64,000 bases of DNA, taken from NCBI RefSeq assembly GCF_029227915.1, contig NC_079888.1, positions 24,594,001-24,658,000 on the forward strand. The letters run 5' to 3'. The stretch's first letter is position 1. Every line of letters starts with the position of its first letter. The notes below the pieces were generated by a model. The model was given only the letters and a program-made list of their open reading frames with translations. It had not been told where the DNA came from and made no database searches. Positions 1-10,641 of this stretch are shown one piece after another. The position numbers were made by a program, and so were the translations under genes. This stretch comes from Hydractinia symbiolongicarpus. Lineage: Eukaryota > Cnidaria > Hydrozoa > Anthoathecata > Hydractiniidae.

Positions 1-1012
1 TGAGACTTGTAGTTTTCAAAAATGTTTTCATTTTTGATGAGACGCTGAATAAAAGCAGTTTAATCGCCGGCAAACGAAAACCTGCGATTTCCCTAAATCC
101 CGGAATCGGCCCGTATAGTCAAAAGTATACAAAGAAAGTACCCAGGGAGTAAATTCATTTCCAGAACGATTTTTTAAATTATTTTTTCACCGCTAAAACG
201 CATAAGACTTGTAGTTGTTAAAAATGTTTTCATTTTTAATGAGACGCTGAATAAATGAAGTTTAATCGCCGGCAAACGAAAGCCCGCGATTTCCCGTAAA
301 TCCCGGGCTTGGCCCGTATAGTCAAAAGTATACAAAGAAAGTACCCAGGTAGTAAACTCATTTCCCGAACGATTTTTTATATTATTTTTTTACCACTAAA
401 CGCATGAGACTTGTAGTTTTCAAAAATATTTTCATATTTGATGGGACGCTGAAAAAAAGAAGTTTAATCGCCGGCAAACGAAAATCCGCGATTTCCTGTA
501 AATCCCGGACTCGGCCCGTATAGTCAAAAGTATACAAAGAAAGTACCCAGAGAGTAAACTCATTTCCCGAACGATTTTTTAAATTATTTTTTCACCACTA
601 AAACGCATGAGACTTGTAGTTTTCAAAAATGTTTCCATTTTTGATGAGACGCTGAATAAAAGAAGTTTAATCGCAGGCAAACGAAAACCCGTGATTTCCC
701 GTAAATCCCGGGCTTGGCACGTATAGTCGAATGTATACAAAGAAAGTACCCTGTGAGTAAACTCATTTCCAGAAGGATTTTTTAAATTATTTTTTCACCA
801 CTAAAGCCCATGAGACTTGTAGTTTTTAAAAATGTTTTCATTTTTGATGAGACGCTGAATAAAAGCAGTTTAATCGCCGGCAAACGAAAACCCGCGATTT
901 CTCGTAAATCCCGGCTTGGCCCGTATAGTCAAAAGTATACAAAGAAAGTACCCAGGGAATAAACTCATTTCCCGAACGATTTTTTAATTATTTTTTTACC
1001 ACTAAAACGCAT
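1..1012 (-). repeat. Left satellite segment, minus orientation, 5 monomers
   Basis: Five tandem copies of the ~202 bp satellite lie in reverse orientation relative to most of the window. The landmark TGAGACTTGTAG (or its TAAGACTTGTAG variant) recurs at 1, 203, 405, 608 and 811, giving spacings of 202, 202, 203 and 203 bp, and the sixth start at 1012 is cut by the orientation switch. The copies are mixed in type. The one from about 405 carries the family E variants (GATGGGACG with a TATTTTCATATTTG dyad), and the one ending near 740 carries the GGCACGTATAGTCGAATG variant. Both variants are also common in the minus-oriented segment at the right end. No gene is visible. Confidence 0.95.
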
Positions 1013-1025
1013 GGGTACTTTCTTT
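1001..1025. other. Left orientation switch (divergent), register-shifted
   Basis: Minus-oriented sequence ending in ACTAAAACGCATG runs directly into plus-oriented GGGTACTTTC. In intact minus monomers GCATG is followed by AGACTTG, and in intact plus monomers GGGTAC is preceded by CTCCCT. The overlap compatible with both sides is only TG (1012-1013). The two halves meet at different monomer registers, so the join does not form a hairpin. It looks like an end-joining or template-switch product with minimal homology, though a mis-assembly cannot be excluded from sequence alone. Confidence 0.85.
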
Positions 1026-3239
1026 GTATACTTTTGACTATACGGGCCAAGCCCGGGATTTACGGGAAATCGCGGGTTTTCGTTTGCCGGCAATTAAACC
1101 TCTTTTATTAAGCGTCTCATCAAAAATGAAAAAATTTTTGAAAACAACAAGTCTCATGCGTTTTAGTGGTGAAAAAATAAATTAAAAAATCGTTCGGGAA
1201 ATGAGTTTACTCCCTGGGTACTTTCTTTATATACATTCGACTATACGGGCCAAGCCTCGGATTTACGGGAAAACGCGGGATTTCGTTTGCCGGCAATTAA
1301 ACCTCTTTTATTAAGCGTCTCATCAAAAATGAAAAAATTTTTGAAAACAACAAGTCTCATGCGTTTTAGTGGTGAAAAAATAATTTAAAAAATCGTTCGG
1401 GAAATGAGTTTACTCCCTGGTTACTTTCTTTGTATACTTTTGACTATACGGGACGAGTCCGGGATTTACGGGAAATCGCGGATTTTCGTTTGCCTGCGAT
1501 TAAACTTCTTTTATTCAGCGTCCCATCAAATATGAAAATATTTTTGAAAACTACAAGTCTCATGCGTTTAGTGGTAAAAAAATAATATAAAAAATCGTTC
1601 GGGAAATGAGTTTACTCCCTGGGTACTTTCTTTGTATACTTTTGACTATACGGGCCAAGCCGGGATTTACGGGAAAACGCGGGATTTCGTTTGCCGGCGA
1701 TTAAACCTCTTTCATTAAGCGTCTCATCAAAAATGAAAACATTTTTGAAAACTACAAGTCTCATGCGTTTTAGTGCTGAAAAAAAAATTTAAAAAATCGT
1801 TTGGGAAATGAGTTTACTCCCTGGGTACTTTCTTTGTATATATTCGACTATACGGGCCAAGCCCCGGATTTACGGGAAAACGCGGGATTTCGTTTGCCGG
1901 CGATTAAACTTCTTTCATTAAGCGTCTCATCAAAAATGAAAGCATTTTTGAAAACTACAAGTCTCATGCGTTTTAGTGGTGAAAAAATAATTTAAAAAAT
2001 CGTTCGGGAAATGAGTTTACTCCCTGGGTACTTTCTTTGTATACTTTTGACTATACGGGCCGAGTCCGGGATTTACGGGAAATCGCGGATTTTTGTTTGC
2101 TGGCGATTAAACTTCTTTTATTCAGCGTCCCATCAAATATGAAAATATTTTTGAAAACTACAAGTCTCATGCGTTTAGTGGTAAAAAAATAATATAAAAA
2201 ATCGTTCGGGAAATGAGTTTACTCCCTGGGTACTTTCTTTAAATACTTTTGACTATACGGGCCAAGCCCGGGATTTACGGGAAATCGCGGGTTTTCGTTT
2301 GCCGGCGATTAAACTTCTTTTATTCAGCGTCTCATCAAAAATGAAAACATTTTTAAAAACTAAAAAGTCTTATGCGTTTTAGTGGTGAAAAAATAATTTA
2401 AAAAATCGTTCTGGACATGAGTTTACTCACAGGGTACTTTCTTTGTATACATTCGACTATACGTGCCAAGCCCGGGATTTACGGAAAATCGCGGATTTTC
2501 GTTTGCCGGCGATTAAACTTCTTTTATTCAGCGTCCCATCAATTATGAAAATATTTTTGAAAACTACAAGTCTCATGCGTTTAGTGGTAAAAAAATAATA
2601 TAAAAAATCGTTCGGGAAATGAGTTTACTCCCTGGGTACTTTCTTTGTATACTTTTGAATATACGGGCCAAGCCGGGATTTACGGGAAATCGCGGGTTTT
2701 CGTTTGCCGGCGATTAAACTTCTTTTATTCAGCGTCTCATCAAAAATGAAAACATTTTTAAAAACTACAAGTCTTATGCGTTTTAGTGGTGAAAAAATAA
2801 TTTAAAAAATCGTTCTGGAAATGAATTTACTCACAGGGTACTTTCTTTTTATACATTCGACTATACGGGCCAAGCCCGGGATTTACGGGAAATCGCGGGT
2901 TTTCGTTTTCCGGCGATTAAACCTCTTTCATTAAGCGTCTCATCAAAAATGAAAACATTTTTGAAAACTACAAGTCTCATGCGTTTTAGTGCTGAAAAAA
3001 AAATTTAAAAAATCGTTCGGGAAATGAGTTTACTTCCTGGGTACTTTCTTTGTATACATTCGACTATACGGCCAAGCCCCGTATTTACGGGAAAACGCGG
3101 GATTTCGTTTTCCGGCGATTAAACCTCTTTCATTAAGCGTCTCATCAAAAATGAAAACATTTTTGAAAACTACAAGTCTCATGCGTTTTAGTGCTGAAAA
3201 AAAAATTTAAAAAATCGTTCGGGAAATGAGTTTACTTCC

Positions 3240-4205
3240 TGGGTACTTTCTTTGTATACTTTTGACTATACGGGCCGAGTCCGGGATTTACGGGAAGTCG
3301 CGGGTTTTCGTTTGCCAACGATTAAACTTCTTTTATTCGGCGTCCCATCAAATATGAAAATATTTTTGAAAACAACAAGTCTCATGCGTTTAGTGGTAAA
3401 AAAAAATTTAAAAAATCGTTCGGGAAATGAGTTTACTTCCTGGGTACTTTCTTTGTATACATTCGACTATACGGCCAAGCCCCGTATTTACGGGAAAACG
3501 CGGGATTTCGTTTGCCGGCAATTAAACCTCTTTCATTAAGCGTCTCATCAAAAATGAAAGCATTATTGAAAACTACAAGTCTCATGCGTTTTAGTGGTGA
3601 AAAAATAATTTAAAAAATCGTTCGGGAAATGAGTTTACTCCCTGGGTACTTTCTTTGTATACTTTTGACTATACGGGCCGAGTCCGGGATTTACGGGAAG
3701 TCGCGGGTTTTCGTTTGCCGGCGATTAAACTTCTTTTATTCGGCGTCCCATCAAATATGAAAATATTTTTGAAAACAACAAGTCTCATGCGTTTAGTGGT
3801 AAAAAAAAATTTAAAAAATCGTTCGGGAAATGAGTTTACTTCCTGGGTACTTTCTTTGTATACATTCGACTATACGGCCAAGCCCCGTATTTACGGGAAA
3901 ACGCGGGATTTCGTTTGCCGGCGATTAAACCTCTTTCATTAAGCGTCTCATCAAAAATGAAAGCATTATTGAAAACTACAAGTCTCATGCGTTTTAGTGG
4001 TGAAAAAATAATTTAAAAAATCGTTCGGGAAATGAGTTTACTCCCTGGGTACTTTCTTTGTATACTTTTGACTATACGGGCCGAGTCCGGGATTTACGGG
4101 AAGTCGCGGGTTTTCGTTTGCCGGCGATTAAACTTCTTTTATTCGGCGTCCCATCAAATATGAAAATATTTTTGAAAACAACAAGTCTCATGCGTTTAGT
4201 GGTAA
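3240..4205 (+). repeat. 403-bp dimer higher-order repeat, ~2.4 copies
   Basis: An E-like monomer with the rare CGGGAAGTCGCGGG core (3291, 3694, 4097) alternates with a D-like monomer reading AAGCCCCGTATTTACGGG (GTATTT at 3081, 3484 and 3887). Both markers step by exactly 403 bp. Copies differ at few positions, for example GCCAACG at about 3316 against GCCGGCG at about 3719. Odd period: 403 is not a multiple of 3, so reading frame is not kept from copy to copy. Confidence 0.85.
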
Positions 4206-4615
4206 AAAAATAATATAAAAAATCGTTCGGGAAATGAGTTTACTCCCTGGGTACTTTCTTTAAATACTTTTGACTATACGGGCCAAGCCCGGGATTTACG
4301 GAAAATCGCGGGTTTTCGTTTCCCGGCGATTAAACTTCTTTTATTCAGCGTCTCATCAAAAATGAAAACATTTTTAAAAACTACAAGTCTTATGCGTTTT
4401 AGTGGTGAAAAAATAATTTAAAAAATCGTTCTGGACATGAGTTTACTCACAGGGTACTTTCTTTGTATACATTCGACTATACGTGTCAAGCCTGGGATTT
4501 ACGGAAAATCGCGGGTTTTCGTTTGCCGGCGATTAAACTTCTTTTATTCAGCGTCCCATCAATTATGAAAATATTTTTGAAAACTACAAGTCTCATGCGT
4601 TTAGTGGTAAAAAAA

Positions 4616-6719
4616 TAATATAAAAAATCGTTCGGGAAATGAGTTTACTCCCTGGGTACTTTCTTTAAATACTTTTGACTATACGGGCCAAGCCCGGGAT
4701 TTCCGGAAAACGCGGGTTTTCGTTTGCCGGCGATTAAACTTCTTTTATTCAGCGTCTCATCAAAAATGAAAACATTTTTAAAAACTACAAGTCTTATGCG
4801 TTTAGTGGTGAAAAAATAATTTAAAAAATCGTTCGGGAAATGAGTTTACTCCCTGGGTACTTTCATTGTATACTTTTGACTATACGGGCCAAGCCGGGAT
4901 TTACGGGAAATCGCGGGTTTTCGTTTGCCGGCGATTAAACTTCTTTTATTCAGCGTCTCATCAAAAATGAAAACATTTTTAAAAACTACAAGTCTTATGC
5001 GTTTTAGTGGTGAAAAAATAATTTAAAAAATCGTTCTAGAAATGAGTTACTCACAGGGTACTTTCTTTGTATACATTCGACTATACGTGCCAAGCCCGGG
5101 ATTTACGGAAAATCGCGGGTTTTCGTTTGCCGGCGATTAAACTTCTTTTATTCAGCGTCTCATCAAAAATGAAAACATTTTTAAAAACTACAAGTCTTAT
5201 GCGTTTTAGTGGTGAATAAATAATTTAAAAAATCGTTATGGAAATGAGTTTACTCACAGGGTACTTTCTTTGTATACATTCGACTATACGGGCCAAGCCC
5301 AGGATTTACGGGAAATCGCGGGTTTTCGTTTTCCGGCGATTAAACCTCTTTCATTAAGCGTCTCATCAAAAGTGAAAACATTTTTGAAAACTACAAGTCT
5401 CATGCGTTTTAGTGGTGAAAAAATAATTTAAAAAATCGTTCGGGAAATGAGTTTACTCCCTGGGTACTTTCTTTGTATACTTTTGACTATACGGGCCGAG
5501 TCCGGGATTTACGGGAAATCGCGGATTTTCGTTTGCCGGCGATTAAACTTCTTTTATTCAGCGTCCCATCAAATATGAAAATATTTTTGAAAACTACAAG
5601 TGTCATGCGTTTAGTGGTAAAAATTAATATAAAAAATCGTTCGGGAAATGAGTTTACTCCCTGGGTACTTTCTTTAAATACTTTTGACTATACGGGCCAA
5701 GCCCGGGATTTCCGGAAAACGCGGGTTTTCGTTTGCCGGCGATTAAACTTCTTTTATTCAGCGTCTCATCAAAAATGAAAACATTTTTAAAAACTACAAG
5801 TCTTATGCGTTTAGTGGTGAAAAAATAATTTAAAAAATCGTTCGGGAAATGAGTTTACTCCCTGGGTACTTTCATTGTATACTTTTGACTATACGGGCCA
5901 AGCCGGGATTTACGGGAAATCGCGGGTTTTCGTTTGCCGGCGATTAAACTTCTTTTATTCAGCGTCTCATCAAAAATGAAAACATTTTTAAAAACTACAA
6001 GTCTTATGCGTTTTAGTGGTGAAAAAATAATTTAAAAAATCGTTCTAGAAATGAGTTACTCACAGGGTACTTTCTTTGTATACATTCGACTATACGTGCC
6101 AAGCCCGGGATTTACGGAAAATCGCGGGTTTTCGTTTGCCGGCGATTAAACTTCTTTTATTCAGCGTCTCATCAAAAATGAAAACATTTTTAAAAACTAC
6201 AAGTCTTATGCGTTTTAGTGGTGAATAAATAATTTAAAAAATCGTTATGGAAATGAGTTTACTCACAGGGTACTTTCTTTGTATACATTCGACTATACGG
6301 GCCAAGCCCAGGATTTACGGGAAATCGCGGGTTTTCGTTTTCCGGCGATTAAACCTCTTTCATTAAGCGTCTCATCAAAAGTGAAAACATTTTTGAAAAC
6401 TACAAGTCTCATGCGTTTTAGTGGTGAAAAAATAATTTAAAAAATCGTTCGGGAAATGAGTTTACTCCCTGGGTACTTTCTTTGTATACTTTTGACTATA
6501 CGGGCCGAGTCCGGGATTTACGGGAAATCGCGGATTTTCGTTTGCCGGCGATTAAACTTCTTTTATTCAGCGTCCCATCAAATATGAAAATATTTTTGAA
6601 AACTACAAGTGTCATGCGTTTAGTGGTAAAAATTAATATAAAAAATCGTTCGGGAAATGAGTTTACTCCCTGGGTACTTTCTTTAAATACTTTTGACTAT
6701 ACGGGCCAAGCCCGGGATT
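4616..6719 (+). repeat. 1009-bp pentamer tandem duplication
   Basis: Five monomers are duplicated in tandem. Markers recur at +1009: TTCTTTAAATACTTTT at 4661 and 5670, and the rare GGGATTTCCGGAAAACG at about 4696 and 5705. The left copy starts after the AATAATATAAAAAATC tail, where the right copy reads AATTAATATAAAAAATC. A third copy begins at about 6634 and breaks off near 6720, where GATTTCCGG would be expected but GATTTACGGG is found. Confidence 0.85.
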
Positions 6720-7430
6720 TACGGGAAATCGCGGGTTTTCGTTTGCCGGCGATTAAACTTCTTTTATTCAGCGTCTCATCAAAAATGAAAACATTTTTAA
6801 AAACTACAAGTCTTATGCGTTTTAGTGGTGAATAAATAATTTAAAAAATCGTTATGGAAATGAGTTTACTCACAGGGTACTTTCTTTGTATACATTCGAC
6901 TATACGGGCCAAGCCCAGGATTTACGGGAAATCGCGGGTTTTCGTTTTCCGGCGATTAAACCTCTTTCATTAAGCGTCTCATCAAAAGTGAAAACATTTT
7001 TGAAAACTACAAGTCTCATGCGTTTTAGTGGTGAAAAAATAATTTAAAAAATCGTTCGGGAAATGAGTTTACTCCCTGGGTACTTTCTTTGTATACTTTT
7101 GACTATACGGGCCGAGTCCGGGATTTACGGGAAATCGCGGATTTTCGTTTGCCGGCGATTAAACTTCTTTTATTCAGCGTCCCATCAAATATGAAAATAT
7201 TTTTGAAAACTACAAGTGTCATGCGTTTAGTGGTAAAAATTAATATAAAAAATCGTTCGGGAAATGAGTTTACTCCCTGGGTACTTTCTTTAAATACTTT
7301 TGACTATACGGGCCAAGCCCGGGATTTACGGGAAATCGCGGGTTTTCGTTTGCCGGCGATTAAACTTCTTTTATTCAGCGTCTCATCAAAAATGAAAACA
7401 TTTTTAAAAACTACAAGTCTTATGCGTTTT
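6120..7430 (+). repeat. 607-bp trimer tandem duplication
   Basis: Three monomers repeat with period 607, overlapping the end of the 1009-bp block. The rare GTGAATAAATAATTT tail is at 6221 and 6828. The family E copy with AAAATTAATATAAAAAATCG follows in both. The match ends where the second copy reads GAAAAAATAAATTAAAA near 7437. The overlap of two periods shows successive, nested duplication events. Confidence 0.8.
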
Positions 7431-8200
7431 AGTGGTGAAAAAATAAATTAAAAAATCGTTCTGGAAATGAGTTTACTCCCTGGGTACTTTCTTTGTATAC
7501 TTTTGACTATACGGGCCGAGTTTGGGATTTAGGGAAATCGCAGGTTTTCGTTTGCCGGCGATTAAACTGCTTTTATTCAGCGTCTCATCAAAAATGAAAA
7601 CATTTTTGAAAACTACAAGTCTTATGCGTTTAGTGGTGAAAAAATAATTTAAAAAATCGTTCGGGAAATGAGTTTACTCCCTGGGTACTTTCTTTGTATA
7701 CTTTTGACTATACGGGCCAGGCCGGGATTTACGGGAAATCGCGGGTTTTCGTTTGCCGGCGATTAAACTTCTTTTATTAAGCGTCTCATCAAAAATGAAA
7801 ACATTTTTAAAAACTACAAGTCTTATGCGTTTTAGTGGTGAAAAAATAATTTAAAAAATCGTTTTGGAAATGAGTTTACTCACAGGGTACTTTCTTTGTA
7901 TACATTCGAATATACGGGCCAAGCCCAGGATTTACGGGAAATCGCGGGTTTTCGTTTTCCGGCGATTAAACCTCTTTCATTAGGCGTCTCATCAAAAATG
8001 AAAACATTTTTGAAAACTACAAGTCTCATGCGTTTTAGTGGTGAAAAAAAAATTTAAAAAATCGTTCGGGAAATGAGTTTACTCCATGGGTACTTTCTTT
8101 GTATACTTTTGACTATACGGGCCGAGTCTGGGATTTAGGGAAATCGCAGGTTTTCGTTTGCCGGCGTTTAAACTGCTTTTATTCGGCGTCTCATCAAAAA
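7237..8200 (+). repeat. Older dispersed duplicate of 11540-12500
   Basis: Order and type of monomers here match 11540-12500 at an offset of about 4302-4303 bp: a family E tail with AATTAATATAAAAAATC, a C-like copy with GAGTTTGGGATTTAGGG, an A-like copy with GGCCAGGCCGGG (GGCCAGGTCGGG in the partner), then B and C. Scattered substitutions separate the two, including CGAATATACGGG against CGACTATACGTG. This pair is visibly more diverged than the 2488-bp or 4651-bp pairs, so it is probably an older event. Confidence 0.65.
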
Positions 8201-8320
8201 TGAAAACATTTTTGAAAACTACAAGTCTCATGCGTTTTAATGGTGAAAAAATAATTTAAAAAATCGTTCGGGAAATGAGTTTACTCCCTGGGTACTTTCT
8301 TTGTATACTTTTGACTATAC

Positions 8321-8352
8321 GGGCCAAGCCGGGATTTACGGGAAATCGCGGG
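8321..8352 (+). other. G-quadruplex consensus in family A core (representative)
   Basis: GGG tracts lie at 8321-8323, 8331-8333, 8340-8342 and 8350-8352. They are separated by loops of 7, 6 and 7 nt, which satisfies the usual G3 N1-7 four-tract definition. Starts are 10, 9 and 10 bp apart, close to one helical turn. The same arrangement recurs in dozens of family A monomers, for example from 9329, 30929 and 48725. Loops of this length predict only modest stability. Formation in vivo is not shown by the sequence. Confidence 0.75.
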
Positions 8353-8490
8353 TTTTCGTTTGCCGGCGATTAAACTTCTTTTATTCAGCGTCTCATCAAA
8401 AATGAAAACATTTTTAAAAACTACAAGTCTCATGCGTTTTAGTGCTGAAAAAAAACTTAAAAAATCGTTCGGGAAATGAGTTTACTCCCT

Positions 8491-8692
8491 GGGTACTTTC
8501 TTTGTATACATTCGACTATACGGGCCAAGCCCCGGATTTACGGGAAAACGCGGGATTTCGTTTGCCGGCGATTAAACCTCTTTCATTAAGCGTCTCATCA
8601 AAAATGAAAACATTTTTGAAAACTACAAGTCTCATGCGTTTTAGTGGTGAAAAAATAATTTAAAAAATCGTTCGGGAAATGAGTTTACTCCC
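8491..8692 (+). repeat. Monomer family D, representative copy
   Basis: Family D is recognised by GTATACATTCGAC, CAAGCCCCGGATTTACGGG, GAAAACGCGGGATTTCG (TTTTG in later copies) and AAACCTCTTTCATTAAG. It is usually preceded by a monomer tail reading AGTGCTGAAAAAAAAC followed by TTAAAAAATCG. That tail is found at about 8437, 12740, 19407, 34482, 40146, 40956, 44797, 45607, 48436, 49043, 49245, 50055 and 54704, with a shorter A-tract at 14362, 15572 and 17389. The linkage across the monomer boundary shows that the duplicated unit spans two monomers. Family C/D dimers near 13-18.6 kb lack this tail before some copies. Confidence 0.86.
8598..8619. repeat. AT-rich dyad present in most monomers (representative)
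   Basis: The left arm TCAAAAATG and right arm CATTTTTGA are perfect 9-bp complements around an AAAA loop. Monomers with CATTTTTAAAAAC keep a 7-bp stem (AAAAATG with CATTTTT). Family E keeps AAATAT and ATATTT around GAAA. The dyad is one of the most constant parts of the monomer in either orientation. Short dyads of this kind have been reported as enriched in centromeric satellites that lack CENP-B boxes. A role here is inference. Confidence 0.75.
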
Positions 8693-8934
8693 TGGGTACT
8701 TTCTTTGTATACTTTTGACTATACGGGCCGAGTCCGGGATTACGGGAAATCGCGGATTTTCGTTTGCCGGCGATTAAACTGCTTTTATTCAGCGTCTCAT
8801 CGAAAATGAAAACATTTCTGAAAACTACAAGTCTTATGCGTTTAGTGGTGAAAAAATAATTTAAAAAAAAGTTCGGGAAATGAGTTTATTCCCTGGGTAC
8901 TTTCTTTGTATACTTTTGACTATATGGGCCAAGC

Positions 8935-9875
8935 CGGGATTTACGGGAAATCGCGGGTTTTCGTTTGCCGGCGATTAAACTTCTTTTATTCAGCGTCTCA
9001 TCAAAAATGAAAACATTTTTAAAAACTACAAGTCTTATGCGTTTTAGTGGTGAAAAAATAATTTAAAAAATCGTTCTGGAAATGAGTTTACTCACAGGGT
9101 ACTTTCTTTGTATACATTCGACTATACGGGCCAAGCCCGGGATATACGGGAAATCGCGGGTTTTCGTTTTCCGACGATTAAACCCTTTCATTAAGCGTCT
9201 CATCAAAAATGAAAACATTTTTGAAAACTACAAGTCTTGTGCGTTTAGTGGTGAAAAAATAATTTAAAAAATCGTTCGGGAAATGAGTTTACTCCCTGGG
9301 TACTTTCTTTGTATACTTTTGACTATACGGGCCAAGCCGGGATTTACGGGAAATCGCGGGTTTTCGTTTGCCGGCGATTAAACTTCTTTTATTCAGCGTC
9401 TCATCAAAAATGAAAACATTTTTAAAAACTACAAGTCTTATGCGTTTTAGTGGTGAAAAAATAATTTAAAAAATCGTTCTGGAAATGAGTTTACTCACAG
9501 GGTACTTTCTTTGTATACATTCGACTATACGGGCCAAGCCCGGGATATACGGGAAATCGCGGGTTTTCGTTTTCCGACGATTAAACCCTTTCATTAAGCG
9601 TCTCATCAAAAATGAAAACATTTTTGAAAACTACAAGTCTTGTGCGTTTAGTGGTGAAAAAATAATTTAAAAAATCGTTCGGGAAATGAGTTTACTCCCT
9701 GGGTACTTTCTTTGTATACTTTTGACTATACGGGCCAAGCCGGGATTTACGGGAAATCGCGGGTTTTCGTTTGCCGGCGATTAAACTTCTTTTATTCAGC
9801 GTCTCATCAAAAATGAAAACATTTTTAAAAACTACAAGTCTTATGCGTTTTAGTGGTGAAAAAATAATTTAAAAA
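8935..9875 (+). repeat. 403-bp A-B dimer tandem repeat
   Basis: A family A and a family B monomer repeat with period 403. The B copies share rare variants: CGGGATATACGGG, CCGACGATTAAACCC with a shortened CCCTTTCATT, and AAGTCTTGTGCG. The second B copy starts at 9500, exactly 403 bp after the first at 9097. A third A monomer follows to about 9870, where ATCCTTCTGG replaces ATCGTTCTGG. Confidence 0.82.
9298..9499 (+). repeat. Monomer family A, representative copy
   Basis: Family A is recognised by linked variants: GTATACTTTTGAC, GGGCCAAGCCGGGATT, CGTTTGCCGGCG, AAACTTCTTTTATTCAGCG, a dyad right arm ending CATTTTTAAAAAC, and AAGTCTTATGCG. The following tail usually reads GTTCTGGAAATGAG with ACTCACAGGG, or CGTAATGG in the 27-56 kb part. 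This copy is 202 bp. It is the only family whose core keeps four GGG tracts with all loops of 7 nt or less. It usually precedes a family B monomer. Confidence 0.9.
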
Positions 9876-10105
9876 ATCCTTCTGGAAATGAGTTTACTCA
9901 CAGGGTACTTTCTTTGTATACATTCGACTATACGGGCCAAGCCCGGTATTTACGGGAAATCGCGGGTTTTCGTTTTCCGGCGATTAAACCTCTTTCATTA
10001 GGCGTCTCATCAAAAATGAAAACATTTTTGAAAACTACAAGTCTCATGCGTTTTAGTGGTGAAAAAAAAATTTAAAAAATCGTTCGGGAAATGAGTTTAC
10101 TCCCT

Positions 10106-10237
10106 GGGTACTTTCTTTGTATACTTTTGACTATACGGGCCGAGTCTGGGATTTAGGGAAATCGCAGGTTTTCGTTTGCCGGCGTTTAAACTGCTTTTAT
10201 TCGGCGTCTCATCAAAAATGAAATGAGTTTACTCCCT
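10106..10237 (+). repeat. Truncated C monomer 1 (132 bp)
   Basis: A family C monomer lacks 70 bp. TCATCAAAAATGAAA joins directly to TGAGTTTACTCC, removing the dyad right arm, ACTACAAGTC, GCGTTTTAGTGG and the A-tracts. GAAA at the join is shared by both parental flanks. This is the first of nine such copies, all 132 bp long with the same join. Confidence 0.9.
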
Positions 10238-10439
10238 GGGTACTTTCTTTGTATACTTTTGACTATACGGGCCAAGCCGGGATTTTCGGGAAATCGCGGG
10301 TTTTCGTTTGCCGGCGATTAAACTTCTTTTATTCAGCGTCTCATCAAAAATAAAAACATTTTTAAAAACTACAAGTCTTATGCGTTTTAGTGGTGAAAAA
10401 ATAATTTAAAAAATCGTTCTGGAAATGAGTTTACTCACA

Positions 10440-10641
10440 GGGTACTTTCTTTGTATACATTCGACTATACGGGCCAAGCCCGGGATTTACGGGAAATCGC
10501 GGGTTTTCGTTTTCCGGCGATTAAACCTCTTTCATTAAGCGTCTCATCAAAAATGAAAACATTTTTGAAAACTACAAGTCTTATCCGTTTAGTGGTGAAA
10601 AAATAATTTAAAAAATCGTTCGGGAAATGAGTTTACTCCCT
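10440..10641 (+). repeat. Monomer family B, representative copy
   Basis: Family B is recognised by GTATACATTCGAC, CAAGCCCGGGATTTAC, CGTTTTCCGGCG, AAACCTCTTTCATTAAGCG (or ATTAGGCG), and the full dyad ending CATTTTTGAAAAC. It normally follows an A monomer through the ACTCACAGGG boundary, so A-B acts as a frequent dimer module. This copy is 202 bp. The additional C in the core lengthens the first quadruplex loop to 8 nt. Later copies (27-56 kb) often read CAAGCCCAGGATT and start GGGTACTCTCTTTG. Confidence 0.88.

Noticed and set aside
1-1012. Terminal inverted repeats of a giant mobile element (minus ends flanking a plus interior)
   Set aside because: The flanks are the same satellite in the same orientation as each other, not inverted relative to each other. 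There is no coding content or target-site duplication.
1301-1400. Promoter or polyadenylation signals (TATA-like TATAAAAAAT, AATAAA-like motifs)
   Set aside because: These recur in every monomer as part of AT-rich sequence and have no associated gene, so they carry no specific information.
7089-7451. Open reading frames of 60-120 codons throughout the window
   Set aside because: They are the same translated satellite segment repeated. They start and stop where A-tract length or one-base indels change the frame, they occur on both strands, and they have no ribosome-binding or promoter context and no recognisable domain. None is annotated as a gene.
9500-9535. CENP-B box candidate at CATTCGACTATACGGGCC in family B and D monomers
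   Set aside because: The box needs TTCG NNNN A NN CGGG. Here only six bases separate TTCG from CGGG instead of seven and the central A is misplaced. The frequent TTCGGGAAATGAG tail also lacks the CGGG half.
10106-10237. 132-bp monomers as a separate satellite or an inserted element
   Set aside because: They match family C exactly on both sides of a single 70-bp gap and show no foreign sequence or target-site duplication.
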